This document shows positions 10,996-22,676 of a stretch of 64,000 nucleotides of DNA, in pieces. This stretch comes from Heligmosomoides polygyrus polygyrus. Lineage: Eukaryota; Nematoda; Chromadorea; Rhabditida; Heligmosomidae. The notes beneath the pieces are model-generated. The model made no database searches. It was not told where the DNA came from and worked only from the letters and a program-made list of their open reading frames with translations. Made by a program: the position numbers and the translations under genes. The stretch's first letter is position 1, and every line of letters starts with the position of its first letter. The DNA lies in NCBI GenBank assembly GCA_947396885.1, contig OX377204.1, positions 20,405,706 to 20,469,705 on the forward strand, given 5' to 3'.

Positions 10996-13900
10996 TCAGG
11001 CATCGGTATTCATCCAGCTGTACGGATTGCGGGCTCGTTTCTCGAACATTGTGTACATCCACGAGTACGGATTCCTCGGTTGGCGGTAGATGTCGTCGGC
11101 GAAGCGAACTGCGCGTTTCTCCTGGAAGATGACTTCATTTAATTCGAATAACCGATTTTGGCAGCTAATAGGATGGAGATTCAATGAGCAGCCAACAGCC
11201 GACTCATGGATCTGACTAAGAAGGTTTTGCGCCCTATTTATGAAACGGGATTCCTAGTGAATAAGTGAGCTCATTGTTTGAAATTTTATAAAATTCTCAT
11301 TTTTAAGGCAAAATAATTGTTTAAAAATTGCTTAAGCGAGCAGGGCAGGAAGGTGGTCATTTTTACTGCTAGAATAAGAGATTGCGCCGTGCCCTCGTTC
11401 AAAAGGCTGCGATTTTTATTCGATTGATAGCAAATTTGTTTCCATGGAGTTTCACACCTGTAAGCGGTGCATTAAGAACAGTTTTAAAAACACGCGGGCC
11501 CTTACTTTGATTCTTCATGTAAGCACAAAAAAAATTAAATTTTTATCGCTATAGTCGTCGTCGAACTTATGGTTGGGATGAATACAGAAGAGAAGATTCA
11601 CGATCACTTGTGCATGCGACTTTAAATAAAGAGTATCTTCTGACAAATTCTGTGCTGAAGACTTCATATTTCACTCCTCGAGTCCTTCTTGTTTCATATC
11701 CTTTTCGCCTGCGTTGGCAGTCGTTTTTAATCATCTAATTTCTTCTTTATTTCCTACCTTTTGCTGAACCATCCAGCTGTAGGGATTCCTCGCTCGTTTG
11801 CCTTGTTCTCTGAGCATCCATGAATAGGGATTTCGAGCTCGTTTCAATTTGTCGTAGGGTGTCCACGTTTCGACTCCTGGAAAAAAGAATTTGACGTTTA
11901 CGTAATGTTTAAAAGCTAGTAATCGTCTGCTATCTCTATTTATTTATTTAATATTTTTAATAGGGAACACTAGTCGATGCGGTTAGGTTGGAAAAAATAA
12001 CGGTAAAACATGCCGAAGCATATCGGTTCCATCCAACTAACACGATTTTTTATAGATATCTGCCACCAACTCTTTTTCATAACAACTTATTCGATCCACT
12101 ATCTAGTACTGTTTGGTCAAGCATGTCATAGTTACTCTTGCTCCAAGAAATTACTGCATAAATAAATAAAATTTGCTGCGGTATTTTATCTTTTAAAGGG
12201 ATTAGGCAAACATAAAAATGCAGCCAATATTCCTCAGACGTATAGCATACCGTTTTGGTCGTGAGCTAGCGCTCTTGGAGGAGGCGCCGACTGCGGCGCT
12301 TGCTGCGTGCATTCGATTTCAGGCTCTTGGTTCGACTTGCCTACTCAGGCCAACCTAATCCCTCCGGAGTAGGTGATTCGGAACCAACTTTGCTTGGTTG
12401 GTGCAAAACATCGACTTTGGAGGGCGCGCAATACATATTGGCGCGGTCGAAGGAGGCACCCGCTGTCGTCTGCATCGAGGATACTTTTTGCTTCGGGTTC
12501 TCCTGTTAATTGGTAGAAGGCTTGTCTGGGAAAGATAAGACATAGACCTGTTCATCGGCTGGACACCGTAAATCAGCTTATCGACCAATTACGTATCCCT
12601 GAGTCGGTTGACCCGCGGACCCGCGACCCGACCTCAGAGCGGTCACCCCCCTCGGGGACGACTGCACATTGCCCCGGCATGTGCCGACCTCGTTTTCGAG
12701 CCATATAAGCGGCTGTCTTGTGGACGACGACGGTGTTGCGACATCCTTCCGCCTTCGTACCGTCAGCCGGATAAGTCAGAAGAGAATTCCTCTCAGGCGG
12801 ACCCCTTCTACTGACGATATTTGCAGGTAACTCGTGGACGACGTCGAGCAGGTGCCACACCGCTTCGACTGCCGCCGTCACAGATCATCCACCTCTGCTC
12901 CAGGTAAGCATGTAGGTAAATCGCTTATCCATTTTGTCAATTATTTTGAAAAAACGTTGATCAAAAATAAAGGATAAAAGGATAAAGGACGGCGTTACTC
13001 AATCCCTTCTGGGATGCGCCAGCGCATTCTACTTCTACGGGATGTCGTGGAGGCGTGCTGAATGCGTATTTGGCCATACAATGACTTGCGGTGGCCAGCC
13101 GATGAACAAGTCAGCGCTTTATCCTTCCCAGACAAGTCTGGTACCAATTCACCCACCCCGGAGGGATGGAAGGCTTGGTTGGCCTGGGCGGGAAACCCGA
13201 ACCAGGAACCTGGTATCGGGTGCACGCGACAGTCGCGCCTCCTCCGACTGCGCTGCACGCGCCCATGTCATGATCATGTGATGATCCAAAATAAAACAAA
13301 ATAAATATAACAAACGAAAGCAAATCAAACCAGAAATAAAAAATAAAAAACTAAACATAAAAACAAATTAAAAATAAAGAAAATAAAATAAATAAAAAAC
13401 AAAAACACAAAAAATAAAAATATAAAATATAAATTATAAATTGTAACAAATTCAAAATAAAAATAAAAATATCGATAAACAAAAATGTAAAAATAAAAAC
13501 AAAAAATAAAAACTAGAGTGCAAAATTAAAATAAAAAATTAAAATAAAAATAAAAAAAATATTAATAAAAATCTTCAAAAATCAAATCAAATAAAAATAT
13601 AAGTAGAAAACATAAATATAAATATAAAATATAAAAATTATGAACCTAAAAACTTTTTTCGGAGCCAGAGGAGGTCGGTGTTCTCCCTTTAGTGTTCGAT
13701 TTTGGCTGCCTATAGTCACAGCCATCGTTCAGGTGATCTCGCAGCTCAACTGGGAGCAGAAAGACTCTGCTCCAGACATTCAGAAGTCGACAGGACGGCG
13801 TTGCCTGTGGGCGTCAGGACTTCCCACCAGGAAAGGCTTCTTCCGTATCAGAGAAGTCGTCGAGATGCTCATGGAAGTCGTCAAGGCGTCTCGCACTCCC

Positions 13901-14595
13901 GCATGGCTGCTTGAACCTGTAGAGCTTTCATTAAGGATCAGCAGCTGCACTCATGGTTTCTATCCTCGGAGTGGTTAACCTGTGTGCTGTAAAATTTTAG
14001 GCCTATGTGGCAGACCGAAGTGACGCATAATTTTCGATATAAACTGTTCCTGCACCTTCCTGTGCGAAAATTGGCTCCATAGCATTGTTTCACCAGCTTT
14101 TATGATGGTACGACTGATATCTGGATGTTTAGCTGTCGGTTGGACTGCTAGGTAGTCTTCGCTTGATTAGCACCGTTCAGCTCAATCACACGATCCTCAC
14201 TGAACACATCTCGTAGAAGTAGAGTGCGTGGCGCGTCCGGCAAAGCAGTCGACCGTCCTTTACCGCTTTTCCAGATTCAATTAACTGTAAGATTACCTCA
14301 AGTGCTCTATCTTTCCTGATAATCTCTCGTCTTTCGTCTTACGGCCTAGGAGTGGCGTTTGAAGATCATGCAGCCTCGGCTTCGAAATCAGTGGGTGGTG
14401 CTAACGTCTCAACCACGAAAAGTAATGTCAATGGAAATGCTGGTCATATTCGCGACTAGAGCCGAAAGAACTATAAAGTGGCTCACTGTCGTCGTTCAAC
14501 TCGACGAGTCCATCGTCACTGCGATCTGTGACCGCACTGCTGGAGGATGCAACATAGGCTAATAGAAGGACGCAAAGAAATGAAAACGATGACAT
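10996..14595 (-). CDS. Neuropeptide-like precursor with four (A/P)RNPYSWM repeats (three exons)
   Basis: Exons 14595-14487, 11876-11758 and 11121-10996 join to 117 residues and a TGA. Residues 1-21 are a signal peptide (MSSFSFLCVLLLAYVASSSS then AV), followed by an acidic spacer. Four copies of RNPYSWM start at residues 51, 66, 92 and 107; three are written KRARNPYSWM and one QPRNPYSWM. KR sites at 48-49, 63-64, 78-79 and 104-105 suit proprotein convertase cleavage. A Gly before the KR at 63-64 could give a C-terminal amide (peptide ending LREQ). Donors are GTGAGC and GTAGGA; acceptors are TTTTTTCCAG and ATCTTCCAG. All exon phases agree (1, then 0), which makes chance unlikely. Introns are 636 bp and 2.6 kb, the larger filled with SINEs. 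The product should be secreted through dense-core vesicles. I do not recognise the family by name, and receptor and role are unknown. Confidence 0.8.
12258..12600 (+). mobile_element. Old SINE family A copies, probably two, head to tail
   Basis: Two diverged heads (TAGCGCTCTTGGAGGAGGCG at 12265 and GGCGCGGTCGAAGGAGGC at 12440) each precede B-box-like and body sequence; the second continues to CATCGGCTGGACACCG. Lies in intron 2 of the neuropeptide gene. Confidence 0.6.
12606..12903 (+). other. GC-rich island with splice-like signals, coding status unclear
   Basis: Open on both strands (68 codons plus, 102 codons minus). On the plus strand, 12827-12903 is bounded by ATATTTGCAG and CAG|GTAAGC, a good internal-exon pattern, but no upstream donor or downstream partner is convincing. 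It is much richer in GC than its surroundings. Confidence 0.25.
12971..13263 (-). mobile_element. SINE family A, near full length
   Basis: Starts with the tail AGGATAAAAGGATAAAGGAC and ends at the ACGCGCC head; very close to the 5031 copy, so probably young. Located in intron 2 of the neuropeptide gene, in sense orientation to it. Confidence 0.88.
13284..13640. repeat. A-rich AAAATAAAA low-complexity tract
   Basis: About 350 bp built almost only of AAAATA/ATAAAA words. It begins some 20 bp past the SINE head, so it is not the SINE tail. No function seen. Confidence 0.7.
13650..13930. other. Coding-like island inside intron 2
   Basis: Plus frame reads LNWEQKDSAPDIQKS and onward with nematode-like codon choice for about 110 codons. 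The minus frame includes RRLDDFHEHLDDFSDTEEAF between an ACAG acceptor at about 13917 and a weak GTGGGA donor. The minus version could be an alternative exon of the neuropeptide gene, but it does not fit the phase of exon 1. Left unassigned. Confidence 0.25.
14203..14275 (+). mobile_element. SINE family A tail fragment
   Basis: CATCTCGTAGAAGTAGAGTG through GACCGTCCTTTACC matches the last 70 bp of the SINE. The rest is missing. Confidence 0.55.
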
Positions 14596-14611
14596 GTACC
14601 TGAAATATTTG
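14596..14611 (-). promoter_or_regulatory. Probable trans-splice acceptor before the neuropeptide ATG
   Basis: On the minus strand AAATATTTCAG ends four bases before the initiator ATG. In nematodes such a TTTCAG directly upstream of the start usually receives a spliced leader, and it supports this ATG as the true start. Confidence 0.55.
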
Positions 14612-16887
14612 TGATATATCGATTAGGAGATTGACGACTTGAGGTACAGTAGCCGTGACGGAGAATATGCGGTACTATCGAAATTTATGGTACGGGAGGA
14701 CGGAGAAGGCTTCAAAGGATGTCTCACAATCAGCTTCGAGAGGCTGCAGTGCTACTACAATGGCAAGGAAGATGGGAAGTGTACGACTCGAATAAGTACT
14801 TCTGAACACAGCCAAACTGGATGGGCAAAGAAAACAGACGTCATGGATAGAGGTGGGATGCGCCATGAATGCTGGCGGTAGCGAGAGAATGGTGCCGAAG
14901 TCGGAAAAAGGGAAGAGTCATAATTACATATATGGGTAAAATCCGAAACGCCGCGAAAACCCTTGAGTTCTCACTTTATCGCATGTAAGTGTAACCACTA
15001 TGAAAACTACTCGTAAGTCTTAGGGCGACTGCGTACACTTGAACAGCAAGAATTTAATGTGCCCGAATTAGTTCACATCCTTGACAGCCCGAGCCAATTT
15101 CCTTGTAACAGGAATGTTACTTACGGCAGTTCCCGTGGCCGTTCACCCATCAAGAGCTCTTCTCAAATTTGGGCGTCCATTAGCAGCCTTCTGATTGTTT
15201 TCAACATGAGTTGTTATACTGAAGTGAAGCGGAAGCCTTCTACATATTATGATTTTACCGGTCTCAGTCACTGATGCACATTTGCGGATCAAAGATTTAA
15301 CGATTTTAACGACTTTACGGTGACGTTAAAATCGAGAGTTTCTTTGAGAGACCTCATATACATATATTCAAGCAGGCAATGTGCAAATTCGTGCAAATTT
15401 TAGAGAAAGGTGGAGCCCAGTTCGAAATATATCACTTCCTTTTCAAGCTGGACACCTTCCAAATCGAAGTGCGTGTCACCCAGATTAAATTGGACACTCT
15501 CTACAAAGCTTGAAACAAATGGTCGATTAAAAAATGCTGTTCCTTTTTTGAAGAATCATAATTTACCTGTCATAAAAGTTAACACGTGCATGCAATTTTG
15601 CAAAAATTTTAGTTTTAAGGAAAGGATTTTTATTTCAAAGTGCAAGCGGATAGCAGTTTTTTAGTGTATTACAAGAGACTGCTCTATGCACTCTCCAGCG
15701 ATTCATTCGAGTGTAAATTTTGCTTGCTTGATGCTGCAAAGTGAAGATTTTTCTGCTTTCTTCAATTGTTTTCTGCTTTAACGTTGACTGCTATGCGACT
15801 TCGCGGTAAACGGAATTCTTGCCATTAATAAAGTGAAAGTCGCACCGTAGTGTACGAGTGCATGGCGCAATCTCCATTTGAAGCACATCGAAAAATGGTT
15901 TTTGCACCTAAAATAATCGCGAAATAATACTGTAGCTAAAATAACAAAGTTATAGCAGTTCCAACGCTGCATTCATCTGTTCTGGCGAGAAAAATATAAG
16001 CTGCCAAAGAAATTCATCGTTAGTCACTTAAATCAAAAATCTGTCTTTTATTTTTAGAAATTTCAACGATCGCTCCTATTATTAAAGTACTTAGTTTAAT
16101 TTCAAGCTTTTAATATAATTCATAATTTATTTGTACTTTTAATAAAATTTAGTGGTTTGGAAGAGCATTTTCGTTTAAAAAAAGTTAATGCTTACCCATG
16201 GATCTTAGAAGCCTTGGTAACCAGAATAATTTCTTCTTCTTCATGAAGCGTACCAGACGTGACAAAGCTTTATAGGATTAAAACACCACTGAGTTGTTCA
16301 CTACTAGCCATTCGAACAAAACTTTGTAGGAGTTCGAAGGACTTCACATCTGTTTAGTTATTCTATTCCATTTGTATCGAAGGGCTGTTACTATTACCCT
16401 GGATGGGACCACTAAAGATGTATTAATGACTTAAAATATAATATTCGAATTATAAAATATAAAGCAACAAAATATAGTACAGATACAGTATGTAGATACA
16501 GTATTAATAGAGGCGATACATGAAGCATATAGGCATAGCGCCTAACAATATAAAATGTGTTGGTGAATAATAGGTGCGTACGGCTCATGAGGAAGAGGAG
16601 CTGTTAACTCGCGAATGAACTGATGGGATCGCTTCCTTTGCATGCATAGATGCCATTCATCAATCTCGGGGTAAAGGTAAGGAATTCACTAATCGGTTAT
16701 GTGGAGATACTCACGAGGATCGACGACCTGGCGGTATACCAGCGAAAGGGTGGGTGAGCATGTATGTCTGTGTAATGAATGCCACATCGCGAGTATGTTT
16801 GTCTCTCTCTCTTACCTCGCATTCCCCCCGGTTTAATCGTTGAAGAATTATGTACCATGCACTACTGTAGCATCAGTAGTGTGGTTG
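14612..16887. other. No gene recognised; degenerate GGACACCTT-type repeats
   Basis: Upstream region of the neuropeptide gene. Around 15410-15520 words such as AGCTGGACACCTTCCAAATC recur with a loose spacing of 24-30 bp, as at 7110, 21725 and 34930. Several short open frames, none recognisable. Possible promoter elements cannot be told apart by eye. Confidence 0.35.
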
Positions 16888-16985
16888 GTTTTCGGCTATG
16901 ATTGGCCTGTTCGCGTTCCCATCACCTCATGTAGGCCATACTCACGACTAGTTCGGTGAAAAGTTATTTCAGAGAGTTTTTCTGT
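16888..16985 (+). repeat. Dispersed repeat, copy 2 (first at 405)
   Basis: GATTGGCCTGTTCGCG, TAGGCCATACTCACGACTA and GTGAAAAGTTAT in the same order and spacing as at 405-500. Confidence 0.5.
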
Positions 16986-17369
16986 GCTCGCTTACTACAA
17001 ACACTGAAACAGACGAAAGATATCAGATGTGACGACTAGTGGCATGGACCCTCAACTTACACGACTGCCGCAGCTAACCGTTCCCAATCGGTTCTTTGCA
17101 ACTGGGCGGAAACGCAATCTTTAGAACATAAAAAACCTAACCTTACTAACCATTATCAAATTGGTCTATGCACTTTAACTGCCTGTACAGTAGACCAAGG
17201 TGGAGTGCATGGCTTATCTCTGTCAGCTACTACATATAGAGTTTCAATGAAAGTATTCGTGCTTAAATTGACCTCCAAGGAACACAGGTTTAACGGTTTT
17301 TACAGAAAAAAGAATAAACAGCAGTTTTAAGGCACTTCCTGTGAAGAAAGCGTCATCATTCCACTTTCA

Positions 17370-17500
17370 TCTGCGGGATTTCATGGAGGAAATTTGAAAG
17401 TGTGGATGGCCAGTACTATGACTTGCAATGTACAACGGACAAACAACTCGATGTCTTATCTTTTGCATGGCCGGAGCCTCCTCCGACTGCGCCGCACGCG
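17370..17500 (-). mobile_element. Degraded SINE family A copy
   Basis: GGGATTTCATGGAGG and GGCCGGAGCCTCCTCCGACT followed by GCGCCGCACGCGCC give the distal body and head. The B-box region is lost. Confidence 0.55.
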
Positions 17501-17954
17501 CCTAGGAATTATGAATTATGTATGAAGAGCTTAAAATATTGGCAAAAATAAAATGGTGAAAAGTGGGAATCAGTGGGAATCGGCGCATGTTCCTGTTTTC
17601 ATGCGCTGCAGAGTAGATCGGTTCGCATACAAAACCCTTCGGCAAAGCATTGTTCATGGCGTAATCCACGACATGATGCCCGACGAAGGAGATGAAACTT
17701 GGCTTTCAGACATAGGCAACACCGTGGAAAACATTGCTAGCGTAGATGTCAAACCAAAGCAGAATTGTGTTGAAGTCGTCGGTGAAGTCAAACTCAAAAG
17801 TAGACGGGAGTCGTCGCAAACATGGATTAGCATATGAACCGTCCGTAATCCCTTGAAGAATAGATGGCGCCGAAAAAAAGAGCTCAAAACTAGGCTTGAG
17901 GAAGTCGAGTGTCCTTTTTCAGGCGTCTTGTTAACTAACTGATTGTAGCTTTAA
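17501..17954. other. No gene recognised
   Basis: A 94-codon plus frame at 17553-17837 overlaps a 77-codon minus frame. Neither has recognisable motifs or a good splice pair. Confidence 0.35.
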
Positions 17955-18160
17955 AGGATACAGGATGGCGATAGTAAATCTCGTTTTGGATGCGTCACGC
18001 ATTCTTCATCCAAGGGACAGGCATGCGTGTCTGGCCTATTCAATGTCTTACAGTGCCCAGCCGATGAGCAAGTCGCTGTCTTGCCTATCTTGGACGAGTC
18101 TTACACCAATTCACACCGCCCCCGGAGGGATGGAAGGCTTGTTTAGCTGGGGTGAGTTCT
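17955..18160 (-). mobile_element. SINE family A copy, head missing
   Basis: From AAGGATACAGGATGGCG through GCCCAGCCGATGAGCAAGTC to GGAGGGATGGAAGGCTTG; the tRNA-like head is absent. Confidence 0.65.
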
Positions 18161-18761
18161 GAAGCATGATCCTGGCAACTATAGAACAACAAAAATAAAT
18201 GCACAAGCAAAAATAAGACGAGGGCTTCTTCGTTCAGCCACCCGGCTTTGCACGGTGCAGGTCCGGTGTGTGCTTTCCGTTAGTTTACTAGCCACTCAAT
18301 GTTTACTGAGGTATGCAAAGAATGCAGTGCTGAATAGGTTCCCTCGCCTCGTGATATTTTGCCGCATGTTTTCAAGGAATAGGATGGAGGAACACAACGT
18401 GGCTGATCGCTGCAGCGGCTCCAAAGCCCTGAGAATTTTTGCCATTGCAATGGAGTTCAAGAAGGGGTAAAGATTCGCTACTTGTCAATTCTCTTTCGAG
18501 AAGACGCCGTGCTTTTTCTTGGGTTGATACATAAATTCGCAGACAATTGTGGAAAAAAAATTAAATGGATGAAGAATGAAAGGAAAATAGAAAAGTATTT
18601 CTAAACAACAACAGTGAACTATTTGATTGTTCACCTTTAACCTCGATCCACCTACAACGACTTGTACTATAGTCATAGAGGCCAAATATGGTAATATCGA
18701 TTGATATAGATATGATTAAACAGTTAGTTCTGATCAGAGATAAGTAATGCACGGCGTAATC
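18161..18761. other. No gene recognised
   Basis: Short open frames only. Nothing supported. Confidence 0.35.
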
Positions 18762-18960
18762 GTCAAGTCTTTCGAACGGCCACTAATTTTGCGCGAACGA
18801 ACGAAAGGAAATAGTGACATACAGATGATATATCTATCTCTTATATGGTAAAGTACATAGCCTACCATTCTTTACCCAATGGCACCAAGCCAATGAATCC
18901 TTATTTGGAGCAGGATTTATAGGCCAGAAATTACAGAAATTGTACTCCGCAGTAGGTTTA
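18762..18960 (+). repeat. Dispersed repeat, copy 1 (second at 20318)
   Basis: GGCCACTAATTTTGCGCGAA, CATTCTTTACCCA and TTATTTGGAGCAGGATTTAT match 20318-20480 in order. Together with its partner it brackets the fold-back element at 18965, suggesting that element landed in duplicated DNA. Confidence 0.5.
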
Positions 18961-18964
18961 TAGG

Positions 18965-19920
18965 AGGCGTGACAACTAGCTAGGGAGGGGTTTCGATCTC
19001 CCATGGAATTTCAAGTGAGACTAGCATTATTAGAAAGAGCTCGGAATGCTGATTACGAATATGAGTGTCAAAATTGCACAGTGAAACTCCTGGGCGAGTT
19101 ATGACCCGCCGAAGTTGAATGGCCACCTCGCAGACAGGCAGTGCGAAAGAGCTGGCGCTAGAGCGATGGGGTTCCGTACGGATGTGCAGCCAGGTGCGGT
19201 AGTGGGGCAGGGGTAGTGCTGCCGCTGGTCGCGTGTAGCGTCGTTAGTTCGGTCCCTTGTTGTCGGTTTCTTTGCACATCATGGTTTATCTTCGAAATGA
19301 CCTTCTATTCTAATCTATGACACGCGTTTGATTGGATAGCCAGGGAAGCTACCATACACGTTCAATACGACCCAGAGATACAACCTACTGAAGGTTCTGT
19401 GCCCCTAGGATTTCAATCTTTTTGGAATACTCATGGCATAAGGCGGATTACATTGATGATCACCCAGGTGCGTTTTTCACACCTGGTGAATATTTGTTTT
19501 GCTAAATATTTGCTTGGTTCCATGAACACCAAGGTTGTTAGAAACACCTCCAGTTGTTCATTATAAGATTTGGAATCTATTTGTGCAAAATAGTGAATAA
19601 GAATGTTACCATAGCAGTTTCTTGCCTTCGAGCATTTTTACAAATGTTTATGATAGGGTTTTTTTATCAAACACGTGTCATAATTTGAAATAAAAGGTCA
19701 TTTCGAAGTCTTATGGAACCTCTATGACTCACCGCTCTTGCGCCAGCTCTTTCACACGGCCAGCCTGCGGGCAGACCACCCAGCTTCGGCAGGTCATAGC
19801 TCGCTCAGGAGTTTCACTGTGCAATTTTGACACTCATATTCGTAATCAGCATTCCGAGCTCTTTCTAATGATGCTGGTCTCCACTTGAAATTCCATGGGA
19901 GGTCAAAACCCTTCCCTAGT
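18965..19920. mobile_element. Fold-back element with about 190-bp inverted arms
   Basis: Left arm 18979-19155 and right arm 19745-19917 are inverted copies: CCCATGGAATTTCAAGTG, GAAAGAGCTCGGAATGCTGA, TGTCAAAATTGCACAGTGAA and AGAGCTGGCG all recur reversed. A second inner pair (AATGACCTTCTATT near 19297, inverse near 19690) shows the arms extend inward. No transposase. Arms differ by scattered substitutions, so it is not an assembly fold-back. Confidence 0.7.
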
Positions 19921-20188
19921 AAGGCCAGACGCCTGCTGTCGCGTGCACCCAATTCCAAGTTCTTGGCTCGGATTTGCCTAACCCAATCAAACCTTCCATC
20001 CTGCCAGGGTTCCAGACTTGTCAGGGAAGGCTGGAGCACTGAACTCCCTATCGACTGGGCACCGAAAGTTATTGTGTGGCCATATACGCATTCAAATTGC
20101 CTCCGCGACATCCCGTAGAAGTGGAATGCGTCGCGCATCACAAAAGGGATTGATTAAGGTCATTCTTTATCCTTAATCCTTTACCGAT
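19921..20188 (+). mobile_element. SINE family A copy, head damaged
   Basis: GTCGCGTGCACCCAATTCC, CATCCCGTAGAAGTGGAATG and a TTTATCCTTAATCC tail. The A box is replaced next to the fold-back boundary, so the fold-back may have removed it. Confidence 0.75.
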
Positions 20189-20317
20189 ATCATCAGCGCG
20201 GCTGACTTGTTGGTAAGTCATGGATGCCAAATAATGATATTATCTGTCAAATAAATAGATAGATAGATCTTCGTACGCTCGAACGGCTAGTAGGGAAAGA
20301 CGAAAGAGTTGTCAATC

Positions 20318-20480
20318 AAGAGCTTCGAATGGCCATTAATTTTGCGCAGACGAACGAGGGGAAATAATGACAGACTGGCGAAAGACTCATAGAATACCAT
20401 TCCCACCATGCATGCCAGGACAAAGAAGCAGTATTTGGAGAAAGATTTGTAGGTCGATTGGCAGTCTTACAGAATTGTAT
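20318..20480 (+). repeat. Dispersed repeat, copy 2
   Basis: Counterpart of 18762-18960 (TGGCCATTAATTTTGCGCAG, AGTATTTGGAGAAAGATTTG). Confidence 0.5.
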
Positions 20481-20735
20481 TGCTCATTTGCTTCTTCTGT
20501 CGTACATGTTGTTTTCTACGCTGAGGAGAGCAGATGGTTTCCTTAGGAAGGAAGATGGAGGGTTATCGAAATTCGTCCAATGTCTTCTGCATCGTCTATT
20601 TGGATAATCAGCTGACCATGACGGAGGACGTTAGAGCGTTGTTGGGACACCACTGATGACTGTACTCTCCTTGGATTAAAGCATTAATTTCAGCGTTAAA
20701 GATTTGGAGCAATCAATTTAAATAAGAATAAATTA

Positions 20736-21028
20736 AGGATAAAGGATAAAAGACGGCGTTATTCAATCCCTTTGGGATGCGCCACGCATTCTACTTCTAC
20801 GGGATGTCGTGGAGGCGAGTTGAATGCGTATCTGGCCATACAATGACTTGCGGTGGGCAGCCAATGAACAAGTCAGCGCTCTATCCTTTCCAGACAAGTC
20901 TGGTACCAATTCACCGACCCCGGAGGGATGAAAGGCTTGGTTGGCTTGGGCGGGAAATCCGAACCAGAAACATGGTATCGGGTGCAGGCTACAGCCGGCG
21001 CCCCCTCCGACTGCGCTCCACGCGCCCG
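20736..21028 (-). mobile_element. SINE family A, full length, 11-bp TSD
   Basis: Flanked by AGAATAAATTA at 20725-20735 and 21029-21039. Tail AGGATAAAGGATAAAAGACG at the left, head at the right. Good boxes. Confidence 0.9.
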
Positions 21029-21039
21029 AGAATAAATTA

Positions 21040-21934
21040 AAGTAAAATAAAGTAGTTGACGGCGAATTCAGTTGACATCGCACGCCCCAGTTGTTCCTGT
21101 TAAGTGGCACGTGTCGTAGTAATTCCGGATAATCCTTCGACATTTCGGGCCGTGGACTCTAATAATTTTAGGCTTGTAAACATCAATTTTATTATTAACG
21201 GTCTCCGTGGAAAAATCCTGTTACTGTATTACCTAAAAAATAATGATCATCCTTACGTAGTCAAAAATAAGAATTAATTATTTTGTTCCCGAAGCGAAAA
21301 TGTGAGTTGTGGCTCATCCCCTTCCAATATTCCCTGGCCTGGAATCTTTCAATCCGTTCGATTAATTTAGAAAACGGTGTCACTCAATCGTTATCGAAAC
21401 AAAATCAACAGAACGTGAAACGAGTTCGTTGCGCAATCCCAGAAAGGGCCAGTGAATGGCGTAGAAAGCTGTTCTCCTGTGCGTCGTCGAGAGTGAATGC
21501 TCCCGACAGGAGGGCGGACCTGCCGGCGGTGAAGTGAGCGCATGAAGCCAGCATGGTGAAATCGTTGTCTCATCACTCAGCAAAGAGCGGGAGTTCACCT
21601 CATAGATTTATTGAGTTTCTGGCTTAAGTAGGTGCCAGGAATTTAGATTAACACAACATGCCCTCCTAAAGCGTTTCTCTCTCGAATACCACGTATCCAC
21701 CTTAAGATATCGCCTCGCATCACGTCTAGGTCAAATTAGGCGCTTTTCACATCATGGTGAACACTCTTCAAAATCAGCTGGACACGTTTAAAATCAAACT
21801 GATCACCTTCCCGAACAAGACGACCGCGTTCCACATTAAGTTCAGTAGAATTCACTATCACTATCTTCAAAAATTATTAGTTCACCTTTTCCAAAAAAAC
21901 GAACACAGTGTTTGAGACTTGACAAAATCATTAA
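21040..21934. other. No gene recognised
   Basis: Between two SINEs. 21725-21850 carries the degenerate CAGCTGGACACGTTTAAAAT-type repeats. An 84-codon plus frame at 21283-21537 is unsupported. Confidence 0.35.
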
Positions 21935-22224
21935 AAAAGGATAAAGGAAGGCGCTACTCAATCCCTTTTTTAAGATGCGCCAAGCATTCTACTTCTACGG
22001 GATGTCGTGGAGGCGAATTGAATGCGTATTTGACCATACAATGACTTGCGGTGGCCAGCCGATGAGCAAGTCAGCGCTCTATCCTTCCCAGACAAGCCTG
22101 GTACCAAGTCACCGACCCCGGAGAGATGGAAGGTTTGATTGGCCGGGCGGAATATCTGAACCAGGAACCTGGTATCGGGTGCACGCGACCGTCTGCGCCT
22201 CTTCCGACTGCGCTACACGCTCCC
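21935..22224 (-). mobile_element. SINE family A, full length, 11-bp TSD
   Basis: Flanked by AAAATCATTAA at 21924-21934 and 22225-22235. Tail at left, ACGCTCCC head at right. Confidence 0.88.
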
Positions 22225-22377
22225 AAAATCATTAATATATTGTAATTAAATTCACCGGAGTATAGAGGTGTTTTCGAAGAAACTTTGCTTGACTCAGAAC
22301 TCTAGCGCGAAATTATTCTTTTATCTTCATGCTTGACTCAGTACTCTAGCCTGATATTGTTCTTTTATCTTCATGCG

Positions 22378-22676
22378 ATGCTGCAAAGGGCAGTCGGAGC
22401 AGGCGCCGGCTGACCGCCTGCACCTGATTTCATGTTTTTGATTCGGGATCTCCACCCAGGCCAACCAAGCATTCCTTCCCTCAGGAGTCGATGAACTGGT
22501 ATAAGACTTTCCTGGAAATGATGAAATGCTGACTTATCTATCGGCTGGGCACCGTTTGTTATTTTACAGGCCAAAAACGCGTTTAAATTACCCCGTATAT
22601 GTACATAGAGTAGGCCGTGTCGAATCCCGCAATGGGATTGACTGACGCCAGTCTTGATCCTTTTATCCTTTTAGCT
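22378..22676 (+). mobile_element. SINE family A, older copy
   Basis: GGGCAGTCGGAGCAGGCGCC head, body with CATCGGCTGGGCACCG, and a TGATCCTTTTATCCTTTT tail. Several substitutions in the B box. Confidence 0.75.
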
